A stretch of DNA of 64,000 nucleotides from Bacteroidota bacterium (GTDB taxonomy: Bacteria > Bacteroidota > Ignavibacteria > OLB7). Under the pieces are notes generated by a model. The model did not search any database and had not been told where the DNA came from. It saw only the letters and a program-made list of their open reading frames with translations. The stretch covers positions 1 to 64,000 of the forward strand of contig JAFDZV010000003.1 of the NCBI GenBank assembly GCA_018266795.1, read 5' to 3'. Shown here one piece after another: positions 1-9,747 of the stretch. How positions within the stretch are numbered: position 1 is the first letter of the stretch; the number at the start of each line of letters is the position of its first letter. A program made the translations under genes and the position numbers.

Positions 1-157
1 CGTTGGGCATGAAGTCTCCCGGCAATCCACGCACGTCGGCACGGGGGAATACCAGGAAATGGAACTCTCCGTTCATGAGATGCCGTCGGGACTCTACTTC
101 CTGGAGTTGCGAGATGGCGGAGAGCGGAGCATGCTTCCGGTTATTGTCACTCAATAA
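1..157 (+). CDS. C-terminal fragment of a T9SS-sorted surface protein
   Basis: The window opens inside a gene; the frame from base 2 to the TAA at 155-157 gives 51 residues. They form the end of a type IX secretion sorting domain: alternating beta-strand residues, the turn 'PSGLYFLELRDGG', and a terminal 'LPVIVTQ' strand. The piece aligns well with the last 50 residues of the large SBBP/Ig-like protein at 4074-9707 (shared VGHE...GTG...SG.Y.LEL..G.ER..LP.V), so the missing part is probably a paralogue of it. It lies 18 bp upstream of the OmpA-family gene on the same strand and may be co-transcribed. The function of the missing body cannot be told from this fragment. Confidence 0.8.
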   Translation, partial: VGHEVSRQSTHVGTGEYQEMELSVHEMPSGLYFLELRDGGERSMLPVIVTQ

Positions 158-175
158 GTCTTTGCAGATACCCGG

Positions 176-2215
176 ATGAAGCTGGGATACGGACTTACAA
201 TCATGATGCTTGTGGCACTGGCAGTGCCGGTGGCGTCGCGTGCCCAACAGGAGAAGTCGACGATTCTGGCTGGGCCGATCCTCGGCCTTGGCGGTGCAAT
301 CGACCGCTCGACGATCCCGGTGTTCAGCGGGTCGCCGGAGTGCGGGACCTTTGCTCGGGGCACATCGATTGCCGTCGGTGCCGGTGGTCTCCTGCAGCTG
401 CCGAATCTCTTCAACAACGATCTCGGCGCCGAACTTGGATTGCGCCTCAACTCCGTACGCAGCCGGCTGCGCACGAACCCCGTGGACCCCACACGCCTTG
501 TAGATAACGGCACGCTGGTGACGCTGGATCGCGAGTTCGATCTCGATGTGAACAGTGTGGTTGTTGCATGCGACCTGTTGCTCCACTACCGAATAGCGGA
601 GCGGCTCACGGTTGCCGGCGGACCATCCATCGGCGTCAGGATCTCCTCCACGTTCAACGCCGTCGACCGCGTCCTTGGGCCTCGCGACTACGCGTTCGAT
701 GACGGCCAGCGCGAACATCAGTTGGTGGGCGGCACCCCGCTCTCGCGTGCGCTTCTTGCAATGGGACCCGTGATACGCGGCGCATGCGAGTTGCCGGTAG
801 GTCGCGTTGTGCTGCTGCCGGCGCTCGAGTTGCGCGCGGATCTGCTCTCGCCCGTTCAGCATACGTCGTGGCAGCGGTATCAGCTTGGCGTGAACCTGGG
901 CCTTCTCTTCGACCTCACACCTCCTGCGCCGGCGCCGGCCGATACGGTGCGGCCCGTTCAGCCGGTGGTTGTGGTTGCGCGCGAGCGGCCGCGTCTTTCA
1001 GCCAGCATCGGACTCTACGCAGTCGACGAGAACAATCAGCGACAGCCGGTTGCAAAGGTTCATGTCAGCGAGGTGCTGTTCCATTCGCACGCCCCGCTCA
1101 TCCCCGCCATCTTTTTTGATCCCGGTGTTTCGCAGTTCGCCGATCGCTATGTCCGGATCGCACCGGATGGGGCGCGGCGTTTCCGCCCGGATGATCTGGC
1201 CGGTCAGAACCTCCTTGCCGTTCAGCATCGCGTTCTCGATGTGATCGGATATCGCATGCGTGGAGATACGGCGGCGCGCCTTACGCTGTTCGGTTCCGTC
1301 TCGCGCGGCGAAAGCCCGATGCTTGCTCGCGATCGTGCACGTTCGTTGCAGAAGTATCTGGTTGAGACATGGGCCGTTCAACCGGAACGCATCATCATCT
1401 CCGAAAGTGCGGGCATGATGGAGCGCTCGAACGAGAATTCCGAGGATGGCCGTGCGGACAACCGGCGCGTGGAAATTCTCTCCAACCACGACGGCGTGCT
1501 TGCGCCGGTGGCAACGGATCAGATCGTCCGCGAGTTCGATCCCCCTCTCGTCAAGCTTGTTCCGTCGTACGTGGCGGAGGCCGGCGTGAAGCGTTGGGAA
1601 CTCTCTCTGACGCAGCAGGGGCGAACCATCGCACGCTATTCGAGCAACGACTCCGGAAAGCTTGCGGCACCGGAGATGACGTGGAACTTGGAGACGGAGA
1701 AGATCGATTCCGGTCTGGCGCCGTTGGTGGGATCGATCACCGTGGAGGATTCCACCGGCGCCGTCGTGACCGCACAGAACCAGGTGCCGCTGCAGTTGGA
1801 ACGGCGCGTCAGCGTGGTGGAGGGGCATGTGGTGCGGCAGGGCGGTCGGGAGCAGCTCTCCTACAGCCTGGTTGGTTTCAACTACGACAGTCCGGAACCC
1901 GGCCGTCCGAACGAGCTTGCGCTACGTGAGATTGCGGACGCTGTGCAACCGGGAGCAACCATCACCATTACCGGATACACCGATCGCATCGGCGAACACC
2001 GGCGCAATGTGGAGCTATCGGCACAGCGTGCTGCGCGCGTCGCCGCTCTGTTGCACGCGCGCCTGGAAGCACGGCATCTCGAGAGCGTTCAGGTTACAAC
2101 CGCGGCGGGAGGCATCGATGCGCAGCGGTTCGGCAATGATGTCCCGGAGTCGCGCATGCTTACACGAGGCGTTGGTATCGTGGTGGAGCAGATGGCGCCT
2201 CCCGCACCGAAATAG
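176..2215 (+). CDS. OmpA-family outer-membrane protein with two OmpA-like domains
   Basis: A 679-aa exported protein. Residues 1-24 form a signal peptide ending in 'VASRAQQ'. Residues about 25-250 contain aromatic/hydrophobic alternation typical of an outer-membrane beta-barrel or surface domain. A first OmpA-C-like segment lies near 365-440 (LTLFGSVSRG, then ARDRARSL and NRRVEIL), and a second near 562-670 (YSLVGFNYDS, ITITGYTDRIG, NVELSAQRAARV). OmpA-C domains bind peptidoglycan, so the protein probably tethers the outer membrane to the wall. Two such domains in one protein, separated by about 120 residues, is less usual than one. The ATG at 176 is chosen because it begins the signal peptide. 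The gene ends 107 bp before a perfect hairpin shared with the convergent anti-sigma gene. Confidence 0.85.
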   Translation: MKLGYGLTIMMLVALAVPVASRAQQEKSTILAGPILGLGGAIDRSTIPVFSGSPECGTFARGTSIAVGAGGLLQLPNLFNNDLGAELGLRLNSVRSRLRTNPVDPTRLVDNGTLVTLDREFDLDVNSVVVACDLLLHYRIAERLTVAGGPSIGVRISSTFNAVDRVLGPRDYAFDDGQREHQLVGGTPLSRALLAMGPVIRGACELPVGRVVLLPALELRADLLSPVQHTSWQRYQLGVNLGLLFDLTPPAPAPADTVRPVQPVVVVARERPRLSASIGLYAVDENNQRQPVAKVHVSEVLFHSHAPLIPAIFFDPGVSQFADRYVRIAPDGARRFRPDDLAGQNLLAVQHRVLDVIGYRMRGDTAARLTLFGSVSRGESPMLARDRARSLQKYLVETWAVQPERIIISESAGMMERSNENSEDGRADNRRVEILSNHDGVLAPVATDQIVREFDPPLVKLVPSYVAEAGVKRWELSLTQQGRTIARYSSNDSGKLAAPEMTWNLETEKIDSGLAPLVGSITVEDSTGAVVTAQNQVPLQLERRVSVVEGHVVRQGGREQLSYSLVGFNYDSPEPGRPNELALREIADAVQPGATITITGYTDRIGEHRRNVELSAQRAARVAALLHARLEARHLESVQVTTAAGGIDAQRFGNDVPESRMLTRGVGIVVEQMAPPAPK

Positions 2216-2321
2216 CTGCGAGCGTTGCGTGGCCGGGCAGGATGGAGCCGGATGCTCCTGCACCTCTTCGTGCGCCGGCGAAAGGAGTGAGCCGTTCGGG
2301 GGATGGTGGGGAGTTAAGTCG

Positions 2322-2361
2322 CGTTCCTCGGCAGGCCCGAATGCAGGACTGCCGAGGAACG
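2322..2361. terminator. Bidirectional terminator hairpin
   Basis: A 13-bp perfect inverted repeat (CGTTCCTCGGCAG at 2322-2334, its complement at 2349-2361) with a 14-nt loop lies between the convergent OmpA-family gene and the anti-sigma gene. No clear U-tract follows on either strand, but position and stem strength fit a shared terminator. Confidence 0.7.
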
Positions 2362-2369
2362 GGTAGTTA

Positions 2370-3131
2370 TCAGCGAGGCAGTTCAACCTGCACGCGCACC
2401 TTCAGGCTGCTGTCGCGCACGGAGATCGGATGAGCGTTGGTATCGCCGTGAAGTTGCTGCGCATCGGATGTTGCCGTGGCCGTGCGGTCCGTTGGCTGCG
2501 GCTGGTTCGAGCGCTCGGCGTTCGCGGCATCTCCCGACGCCGTGATACTCCGGCCGGCACGCGCCGTGATCGCCGACGTGCGGCGAACAGGCTGCACCGG
2601 GCGGGCGGGCGCAGAGCCGATCTCCACCTGGCCCGGGTTGCTTGCGAGCGGAGCACTGAGATGGTTGCCAGCCGCTGCAACGGAGCCTGCCGTTGCGGGC
2701 TGAGGCGTTCCCGCCGATGGCCGGATGCCGGTCGCGGCTCGCTGAATGCCCGGAGCCTGATTGCTGCTCGACTGCAGCAGCGGAGCGATAACGAACGCCC
2801 CGACGGTCGTGAACAGTAATGCCACCAGTGCGAACGCCCAGGCACCTCGTATCCGGCGCCCGCCTTCGGGAGCCCTTCCGGGCGATGTCTTGTCCGCAGC
2901 CTCGGGGGCTGCGCTCAAGAGCCCGATAAGCCTGGAGCGCGCGCCTCCGTGCGTTACGGCCGCAGCTTCGCGATGCTTGCGGATCGCGCTGTCCACGATC
3001 TGCTGCGCCTTGAGCGTTGTCCGAAGATCGTGGTTCAATGCAACCTGAATGAAGAATTCCTCTTCCTCGGTGTGCGACAGCTTGCCGCAGAGGTAGCGTT
3101 CAACCAGTTGTTCCTGCTGGACTCGTGTCAT
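2370..3131 (-). CDS. Putative anti-sigma factor, single-pass membrane protein
   Basis: A 253-aa protein. The N-terminus (about 1-60; QLVERYLCGKLSHTEEEEFF) matches the short helical region common at the start of membrane anti-sigma factors of this phylum. One transmembrane helix sits at about residues 95-118 (WAFALVALLFTTVGAFVIAP). The rest is a low-complexity periplasmic part rich in Ala, Pro, Gln, Thr and Arg. Its ATG overlaps the stop of the upstream ECF sigma gene by 4 bp (ATGA), so the two are translationally coupled. The family role would be to hold the sigma factor at the membrane until an envelope signal releases it. The sequence shows no ZAS zinc motif (HxxxCxxC). Assignment rests on the layout and the N-terminal pattern. 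Confidence 0.7.
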   Translation of the reverse strand: MTRVQQEQLVERYLCGKLSHTEEEEFFIQVALNHDLRTTLKAQQIVDSAIRKHREAAAVTHGGARSRLIGLLSAAPEAADKTSPGRAPEGGRRIRGAWAFALVALLFTTVGAFVIAPLLQSSSNQAPGIQRAATGIRPSAGTPQPATAGSVAAAGNHLSAPLASNPGQVEIGSAPARPVQPVRRTSAITARAGRSITASGDAANAERSNQPQPTDRTATATSDAQQLHGDTNAHPISVRDSSLKVRVQVELPR

Positions 3132-3787
3132 TGAGCCCCTCCCGATTCCTCGCTGCGGCGAGGCTTTAGTTTATCCTCTTCCAAACCTATCATCGCTCCA
3201 ATAATTCGTCCCAGGTGCGTGCGCGCACGCCAGGCTCGTGTTCGAATCGTTCCAACCGGTTCGCCCAGCATCTCGGCAATCTCCTCGAACTGATATCCGG
3301 AGTATGCATTCAGCGCCAGGACCTCGCGTTGATGCGCGGGAAGATGCGGGAGCGCCAGAATCACGAGTTCCTCGAGATGCGACAGCTCCGGGATGCTCGA
3401 TGTCGGGTGCTTGGACTCCGGAATCTCCTCCAGGTCGGCATGATGCCGGCGGGTGCGAATGGAGTCGATGCACAGATTGCGAGTCATCGTGAACAATAGC
3501 CCCGGCACATTACGAATCGTTCGCTCCGTTGATGTACGCCGCATCTTCATGATTCGCTCCCAGACTTCCTGCGTAACATCTTCAGCCTGTTCGGAATCGT
3601 TGAGGTACTGATGACAGTAGAGATACAGCCGATGATTGTGCCGGTCGAACAGTTGTACCAATGCCGTGTCATCCCCTTCAAAGAAGCGGCTCAACAATTC
3701 CGAATCCAGATTCTCCTGCCCCGTACGGTTCGGGGAGGATTCCTCGGGATCGGATGACTTGGAGAGAATTGTACCGAGCCAGCTCAT
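3128..3787 (-). CDS. ECF-type sigma-70 family RNA polymerase sigma factor
   Basis: A 219-aa sigma factor. Region 2 spans about residues 35-105 (LVQLFDRHNHRLYLYCHQYL, then AEDVTQEVWERIM for -10 recognition). Region 4 spans about 140-190 (LPAHQREVLALNAYSGYQFE followed by the helix-turn-helix EIAEMLGEPVGTIRTRAWRA). Region 3 is absent, as in ECF factors. The ATG at 3785-3787 starts MSWLG; an in-frame TTG at 3817 would add ten residues, and neither has a good ribosome-binding site. It forms an operon with the overlapping anti-sigma gene. The pair lies between two genes for related surface proteins, which suggests, but does not prove, that it controls envelope or surface genes. Confidence 0.92.
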   Translation of the reverse strand: MSWLGTILSKSSDPEESSPNRTGQENLDSELLSRFFEGDDTALVQLFDRHNHRLYLYCHQYLNDSEQAEDVTQEVWERIMKMRRTSTERTIRNVPGLLFTMTRNLCIDSIRTRRHHADLEEIPESKHPTSSIPELSHLEELVILALPHLPAHQREVLALNAYSGYQFEEIAEMLGEPVGTIRTRAWRARTHLGRIIGAMIGLEEDKLKPRRSEESGGAQ

Positions 3788-4073
3788 GGCTTCAGGAAGA
3801 TGACGAGTCTGCGACAATGCCTGGGCATACGGTCACAGTCGGATATAGAAATAACGGGCCAGGTCTTCGAAACGTCACACCTGGTCTCAATATCGTGTAT
3901 TGTGACGTTAGGGCCTGCTTGTTCGTTCAGATAGTGATGGCGACCCGGGCCGGCAGGGTGGTTGCCTCGATACGGCTCCCACATATCTCACCAACGCCGA
4001 ACCGTGGCGCATGAGTGGCATGTGTATGCCGGGCACGGTGCTGTCACTACGCGATTCCTCCGTAATATTGATC

Positions 4074-7000
4074 ATGGCCGTCCCGCGAATACACCTGCAG
4101 CGAAACGCTGTCTGGTTGGCGGCTCACTGCCTGTTGCTGCTGAACGCTGTATGCTGGCAGCAGGCTGGAGCCCAACCGGGAGAGTCGCTCTGTGCCCGGA
4201 ACGGCGGAACGCGCTTCGTGGAGAATCGAGGGCAGATCCGCGACGCCGATCACCATGCACGTCCGGACATCCTCTACATTGCAGAGTCACCCGGCACCCG
4301 GGTGTATCTCCGTGCCGCCGGCCTCAGTTACGTCTTCTCCAGAGTGGAAGGGCAATCCGCCTCCCCGCCTGCGCTCGGTTCGCGCGTGCTCGGCTCGCCC
4401 GTGCTCGGCTCGCGGTTGGGTACGGCTCCTCCGCCCGATACTGGTCTTCGCCTGACGGTCTACCGGATGGATATGGACCTCGTGGGCGCCAATCAGAACG
4501 CGCGCATCGAATCGGCAGGCGCAACGGAGTGTTTCGCCAACTACTACCTCTCGCACACACCTCAGGGGATAACCAATGTTCGTGCGTACGATCGCGTGAC
4601 CTATCGCGACATCTATCCGCACATCGACCTGGTATATCACGGCACGCGGAATGGGATGAAGTATGACTTCGTGGTCCATCCGGGCGGGCGGGTCTCCGAT
4701 ATCGCGATACGATATACCGGTGCTCGGACGTTGAGGCAGACCGAGGCGGGGAGCGTGACGGTGGAGAGTCCGCTGGGGAGAGTGGAGGAGGGGACGCCTG
4801 AAGTGTATCAGACGCGTTCCGATACACGGCGGCCGGTCCGGGGAACCTATGCAGCGGCCGGGACTACCATTCGCTTCAACGTCGGAGCCTACGATGCCGC
4901 GCGCGACCTGGTGATCGATCCCGCGCTTCTCTGGAGCACATTCGTCGGCGGGGGCAACTCCGAGCTGGGGGCGAACTTCTTCAACACCGGCAATGTGTGG
5001 GGGCCTGGAAGCGGCCGGGTTGGCGGGAACGGCTGTGCAGCCGATCGCGATACAACGATCACCTTCGTGGGAACAACGTTCAGCCTCGATTTTCCCGTTA
5101 CGCCGGGCGTTGCGCAGACTACGTATGCTGGCGGAGCAACGGACTTCGATTGCTATGTGGTCCGGATGAGCCATCACGGGGCTCGCATGTGGGCAACGTA
5201 TTTCGGCGGATCGAACCAGGACATCGCCGGAGGCGTTGCCGTGGACGCGCAGCACAATGCATACTTCACCGCGGGCACGCGCAGCGCGGACTTCCCGACA
5301 ACACCGGGAGCGTTTCAGTCGCCGGGCGGCGCAGGGACTTCAGGCGCCGCCATCGTCAAGCTGGACTCCCTGGGGCGTCTGGTCTGGAGCACCTGCTATG
5401 CGGGCGCAAGCCTGCCCGGCATCGCCGTTGATGGAGCCGGCAATGTATACGTTGCCGGCTCCGCATCCAGCACGGTTACCGCAACGCCGGCTGCCTTCCG
5501 TACCAACCCGCCGGCCGCCGGCCAGTTCGCCGGTCTGATCACCAAGTTCAACAGCACGGGTACGGCCCGCATCTGGTCCACCTTCTTCGCAACCGCTGCC
5601 GTCACCGGGCCGTCGTTCCTTCGGTTCGAGGTGCTCGGGGCAACGAGCCTTGCGCTGGATCGCAGCGGCAACCTCTGCTTGTGCGGCACGACGGGGGCGG
5701 CCGATCTACCTGTGACCGGTGGTGCATTCCAGACTACGAGCCGGGGCGCCACCGACGCGTGGGTGGCGGAGTTCGACAGCGCCGGACGCCGGCAGTGGTG
5801 TACATACTATGGCGGAGGTTCTGACGATCATGCCTCCGGCATTGCCGTTGATGCACACCGCAACGTCGTAGTGATCGGCACCACGCAGAGCGCGAATCTT
5901 CCCGTAACGGCCGGTGCATTTCAAACCGCCATCGCCGGAACGGGTACCGATTGCTGGATCGCCCGCTTCGATTCCAACGGAACAAATCGCTGGGGTACGT
6001 ACTACGGCGGCACCAATTACGACTATGGCGCCGGCGTTGCAATCGATGCCGCTGGAAGGATCTGGTGCTCGGCCTATTCCATATCGCCGGACTTCCCCGT
6101 CTCCGGTGATGCCTATCAGGCGGCAATGCGCGGGAACGTGGACGCCGCCGTGGTGAAGCTCGATTCCAACGGCAACAGACAGTGGGCAACGCTCCTCGGC
6201 TCTCCGGGCTGGGACTACCCCGAGGGGATTGCCGTGAATACGTTCGGCTGCATCGTGACCGGTGAAACCTCGGACAACGGCTTCCCGACATCGGCAAATG
6301 CATTTCAGCGGACGCTGAGCGGCGGATCCGACGGGTTCGCCACGGCGTTCTGCGATGCAGCGGTGACCGTCAGCGCCAATGGTCCGCTGGCCTTCTGCGC
6401 CGGTGATTCCGTGACGCTGCGCGTTCCTTCCGGATTCGATTCGTACCGGTGGACCAACGGGAGCGTATCCAGTTCGATTGTCGTGAAGCAATCGGGAACC
6501 TACGGCGTCACCGTCACGATAGGGAACTGCACGTTCGTTTCCGATCAGGTGCAGGTGGTCGCGCATTCGGTTCCGCAGCATCGCGTTGTACCGCATCTGA
6601 TTCAGCTCTGCGATGGCGACAGCAGCACCATCACCGTGCTCGGCCAGCTCACTGCCTATCACTGGAGCACGGGCGATACGACAGCCGCCATCACCGTTCG
6701 GAAGGCAGGACACTACAGCCTTACATATCTGGATTCCAACGGCTGTGCCGGGCATGGCGATACGGCGATCGTGACCGTTGTCCCGCGTCCAACGGCCACC
6801 ATCGTCACAACGCAGCCGCTCACGTTCTGCGATGGCGGCAGTACGCTTCTCGATGCGGGGAGCGGCTACGCACAGTATGTGTGGAGCAACGGTGCAACCA
6901 CGCCGTCGATCGCCGCCACGAAGTCCGGCACCTACACCGTGCGCGTGCTGAGCACGTCCGGTTGCTGGAGCGACGAATCCGCGCCGGTCCGCGTGAATGC

Positions 7001-9707
7001 GTTGCCGAATCCGGTGGTGACTCTGCGGAACATCCTCCCGACAACGTTCTGCAACGGCGACAGCACCATTCTCGTTGCGGCATCCGGAACAGGCGCCACC
7101 TTCAGCTGGTCCGACGGTTCAACCACGCCGGTGATCACCGTTCGCAAATCAGGAAAGTATACGGTTATCGTTACCGACACGAACGGATGCTCTACGAACG
7201 CGAGCATGAGCATCACGGTGATCGAGCGTCCGCAGCTGACCGTCAGGGCTCATGGGCCAACGAGGTTCTGCGACGGTGACAGCGTTGAACTGTCGGCATC
7301 CGGCTCCGGCCAGTTCCAATGGTCCAACGGCTTCAGCGATTCAACGATCGTGGTGAAGGCTCCGGGAAAATACTTCGTGATCGGAACGAATGTCTCCGGT
7401 TGCCTGGGGACGTCGGACACGATCACGGTCGAGGTGGTGCCGCTGAGATCGGCGGCAATTGCCGGGCCGGTGCGGGTCTGCAGTTCCGCACTCGCAAGCT
7501 ATTCGGTAACCAATGCCGCAGGCGCTCGATACGACTGGGACGTGACCGGCAGCGGGGCGATTAACACCGGTGCCGGCACGAGCACCATCAGCGTTCTTTG
7601 GGGCGCAACAGGCGGCGGTATCGTTCACGTGCGGGTCACGGACGACTCCACAGGATGCAGTCACGACACCTCGCTCAACGTTGTCATCGGCGCGTCGCTG
7701 GTGCCGGTGGTGACGTCGAGCCGATCGCTGAACCTGTGTCCAGGTGACAGCGTGACGCTCGACGCCGGTGTGTTCGCAGGTTATCACTGGAGCAACGGTG
7801 CAACGGATCGCTCCATCACGGTATCGGTTGCCGGAGATTACACCGTGACGGCCGTTGATTCGAAGGGGTGCAGCGGCACCTCCGATCCCGTGCACGTACG
7901 AACCGCTACCCCCCCGACGCCGGTGATTGCTCTGCCGGACGGGCCTTTGTTCTGCGAGGGTGACAGCCTCGTGCTCGATGCCGGTGCCGGGTATGCGAAG
8001 TACCAATGGTCCAACGGGTTTACCTCGCAGCGCGTTGCCGTACGTTCCGGCGGCGTCTACAGCGTGGTGGTGACCGATGCGAACGGGTGTACCGGCGCTG
8101 CGCCACCCGTTACGATTACCATGGAGCGTTCGCCGGTGCCCGAGGTTCATGGGCCCCGGATTGTCTGTCATGGCTCGCACATCGGTTATATCACCGCCGA
8201 CAGCGCCGGTGCCAGGTACGCCTGGCAGGTGAACGGCGGTGTGATTGCAAATGGGCAGGGGAGCAGTTCGATCGTTGTGGACTGGGGCCCCATTGGTGTC
8301 GGGACGGTTGCTGTAACGGCTACGAGCGCGCGTGCATGCAGCGCGACCTCGCAGACCTACGAAGTGAACATCGGCGACAAGCTGGAGCCCGCGGTAACGC
8401 CGTCGGGTTCGCTCTCGCTCTGTCCGGGAGGGAAGATCACGCTCGACGCCGGCGCCGGATACGTCAGCTACCTCTGGAACACCGGCGCCACCACGCAGAC
8501 AATCGATGTCACCGTCCCCGGCCAGTATGCCGTGACGGTGGCCGACGCCGGCGGCTGCAGCGGCACATCGGCATCGGTGGACGTTGTTGCAAAGATCGCG
8601 CCGATGCCGGCCGTGGAGCCTCCGGGGCCGATCGAATTGTGCGACGGCGACAGCGTCGAGCTGAACGCCGGAGCAGGCTATGCAGGCTATCTCTGGTCCA
8701 GCGGCCAGCGGACACAGAAGATCGTCGTGAAGAGCGGCGGGGCGTACAGCGTGACGGTTACGAGCGTGGAGGGTTGCCAGGGGACGTCGAGCATTGTGCC
8801 GGTGCGAATTCACGCGCGGCCCGCACGGCCGGCGGTTACTCTGAATGGCGGCATACTTGCTTCAACGCCGGCGAGTACCTATCAATGGAGCCTGAACGGT
8901 GCGTCGATCGCGGGTGCGACCGCGCCGCAATATGTGCCTGCGGCCAGCGGACTGTATCGCGTAACGATAGGCGACGCCAACGGATGCACGGCAACATCGG
9001 ACCCATTCCCCTACAGCATCCGTTCGCGGCTCGTCTGGCTGGATACCGTTTCCGCACGTGTTGGCGATCGCATTTCGATGGCGATGCACGTGCAGCCGGG
9101 CCTGCTGGTTGACGATGGAATCCACGGCTACCATGCAGAACTATCCTACGATCCGAAGGCGATCTTCATTCACGATGTGGTCTCGCCCGATCGCTCGGTA
9201 GCCGGCGACGCCGCCAGCTTCAGCGTCACATCGCTCGGCAGACTTACCGTGGACCGATCTGTTTCCAGCCCGGCGATCACCGGCGGCGAACTGTTCCGCA
9301 TCGAACTGGAGGGGCTGGTGAGCGGACAGCCTCTCGATCCGATGCGCGTCGAGAAGGTGGAGGTGCCGGAAGCCTCGGGGCTTGCCATTGCCGGGAACGG
9401 CCTGTTGATTCTGAGCGGGTGCCAGATCGGCATGGGATTCGGCAAGCTGGCGCGGCTGGACGTGGTGCGTCCGAATCCGGCGACCGGCGGCATCACGATT
9501 CGGTATCGGCTTCCGGCCGGAGCGGCAGCAACGCTGCATGTCTTCGATGGCGTAGGGCACGAACTCGAGGGGACGGCACTGCCGCCGGGAACGGGCGACT
9601 TCGAGGAGCGGTACGTATCGCTCGGCGATCTCTCCTCCGGGGTCTATCTCCTGGAACTGCACCAGGGAGCCGAACGCTGCGCGCTCCCCCTCGTGGTTGC
9701 ACGCTGA
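4074..9707 (+). CDS. Giant SBBP-repeat and Ig-like T9SS surface protein
   Basis: An 1877-aa secreted protein. A hydrophobic signal (AVWLAAHCLLLLNAVCWQQA) follows the ATG at 4074; an ATG at 4011 would add 21 residues and put the signal too far inside. Residues about 43-276 resemble the DUF7948-type head (FVENRGQI, YRDIYPHIDLVYHG, VIDPALLWSTFVGG). About 283-756 hold SBBP-type propeller repeats (TYYGGSNQD..GIAVD..N.Y..G.T.S..FP.T.GAFQ). About 766-1640 hold nine Ig-like modules with the pattern GDS..L.A...Y.WSNG...I.V...G.Y.V.V....GC, plus two PKD-like inserts. About 1653-1783 look like a cohesin-type beta-sandwich, and 1796-1877 are a T9SS sorting domain ending GVYLLELHQGAE. Probable role: adhesin or matrix protein, inferred from architecture only. 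Confidence 0.88.
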   Translation: MAVPRIHLQRNAVWLAAHCLLLLNAVCWQQAGAQPGESLCARNGGTRFVENRGQIRDADHHARPDILYIAESPGTRVYLRAAGLSYVFSRVEGQSASPPALGSRVLGSPVLGSRLGTAPPPDTGLRLTVYRMDMDLVGANQNARIESAGATECFANYYLSHTPQGITNVRAYDRVTYRDIYPHIDLVYHGTRNGMKYDFVVHPGGRVSDIAIRYTGARTLRQTEAGSVTVESPLGRVEEGTPEVYQTRSDTRRPVRGTYAAAGTTIRFNVGAYDAARDLVIDPALLWSTFVGGGNSELGANFFNTGNVWGPGSGRVGGNGCAADRDTTITFVGTTFSLDFPVTPGVAQTTYAGGATDFDCYVVRMSHHGARMWATYFGGSNQDIAGGVAVDAQHNAYFTAGTRSADFPTTPGAFQSPGGAGTSGAAIVKLDSLGRLVWSTCYAGASLPGIAVDGAGNVYVAGSASSTVTATPAAFRTNPPAAGQFAGLITKFNSTGTARIWSTFFATAAVTGPSFLRFEVLGATSLALDRSGNLCLCGTTGAADLPVTGGAFQTTSRGATDAWVAEFDSAGRRQWCTYYGGGSDDHASGIAVDAHRNVVVIGTTQSANLPVTAGAFQTAIAGTGTDCWIARFDSNGTNRWGTYYGGTNYDYGAGVAIDAAGRIWCSAYSISPDFPVSGDAYQAAMRGNVDAAVVKLDSNGNRQWATLLGSPGWDYPEGIAVNTFGCIVTGETSDNGFPTSANAFQRTLSGGSDGFATAFCDAAVTVSANGPLAFCAGDSVTLRVPSGFDSYRWTNGSVSSSIVVKQSGTYGVTVTIGNCTFVSDQVQVVAHSVPQHRVVPHLIQLCDGDSSTITVLGQLTAYHWSTGDTTAAITVRKAGHYSLTYLDSNGCAGHGDTAIVTVVPRPTATIVTTQPLTFCDGGSTLLDAGSGYAQYVWSNGATTPSIAATKSGTYTVRVLSTSGCWSDESAPVRVNALPNPVVTLRNILPTTFCNGDSTILVAASGTGATFSWSDGSTTPVITVRKSGKYTVIVTDTNGCSTNASMSITVIERPQLTVRAHGPTRFCDGDSVELSASGSGQFQWSNGFSDSTIVVKAPGKYFVIGTNVSGCLGTSDTITVEVVPLRSAAIAGPVRVCSSALASYSVTNAAGARYDWDVTGSGAINTGAGTSTISVLWGATGGGIVHVRVTDDSTGCSHDTSLNVVIGASLVPVVTSSRSLNLCPGDSVTLDAGVFAGYHWSNGATDRSITVSVAGDYTVTAVDSKGCSGTSDPVHVRTATPPTPVIALPDGPLFCEGDSLVLDAGAGYAKYQWSNGFTSQRVAVRSGGVYSVVVTDANGCTGAAPPVTITMERSPVPEVHGPRIVCHGSHIGYITADSAGARYAWQVNGGVIANGQGSSSIVVDWGPIGVGTVAVTATSARACSATSQTYEVNIGDKLEPAVTPSGSLSLCPGGKITLDAGAGYVSYLWNTGATTQTIDVTVPGQYAVTVADAGGCSGTSASVDVVAKIAPMPAVEPPGPIELCDGDSVELNAGAGYAGYLWSSGQRTQKIVVKSGGAYSVTVTSVEGCQGTSSIVPVRIHARPARPAVTLNGGILASTPASTYQWSLNGASIAGATAPQYVPAASGLYRVTIGDANGCTATSDPFPYSIRSRLVWLDTVSARVGDRISMAMHVQPGLLVDDGIHGYHAELSYDPKAIFIHDVVSPDRSVAGDAASFSVTSLGRLTVDRSVSSPAITGGELFRIELEGLVSGQPLDPMRVEKVEVPEASGLAIAGNGLLILSGCQIGMGFGKLARLDVVRPNPATGGITIRYRLPAGAAATLHVFDGVGHELEGTALPPGTGDFEERYVSLGDLSSGVYLLELHQGAERCALPLVVAR

Positions 9708-9747
9708 ACATGCCGTCCGCAACGTGTGATCTCTCAACGCCCGTTTC

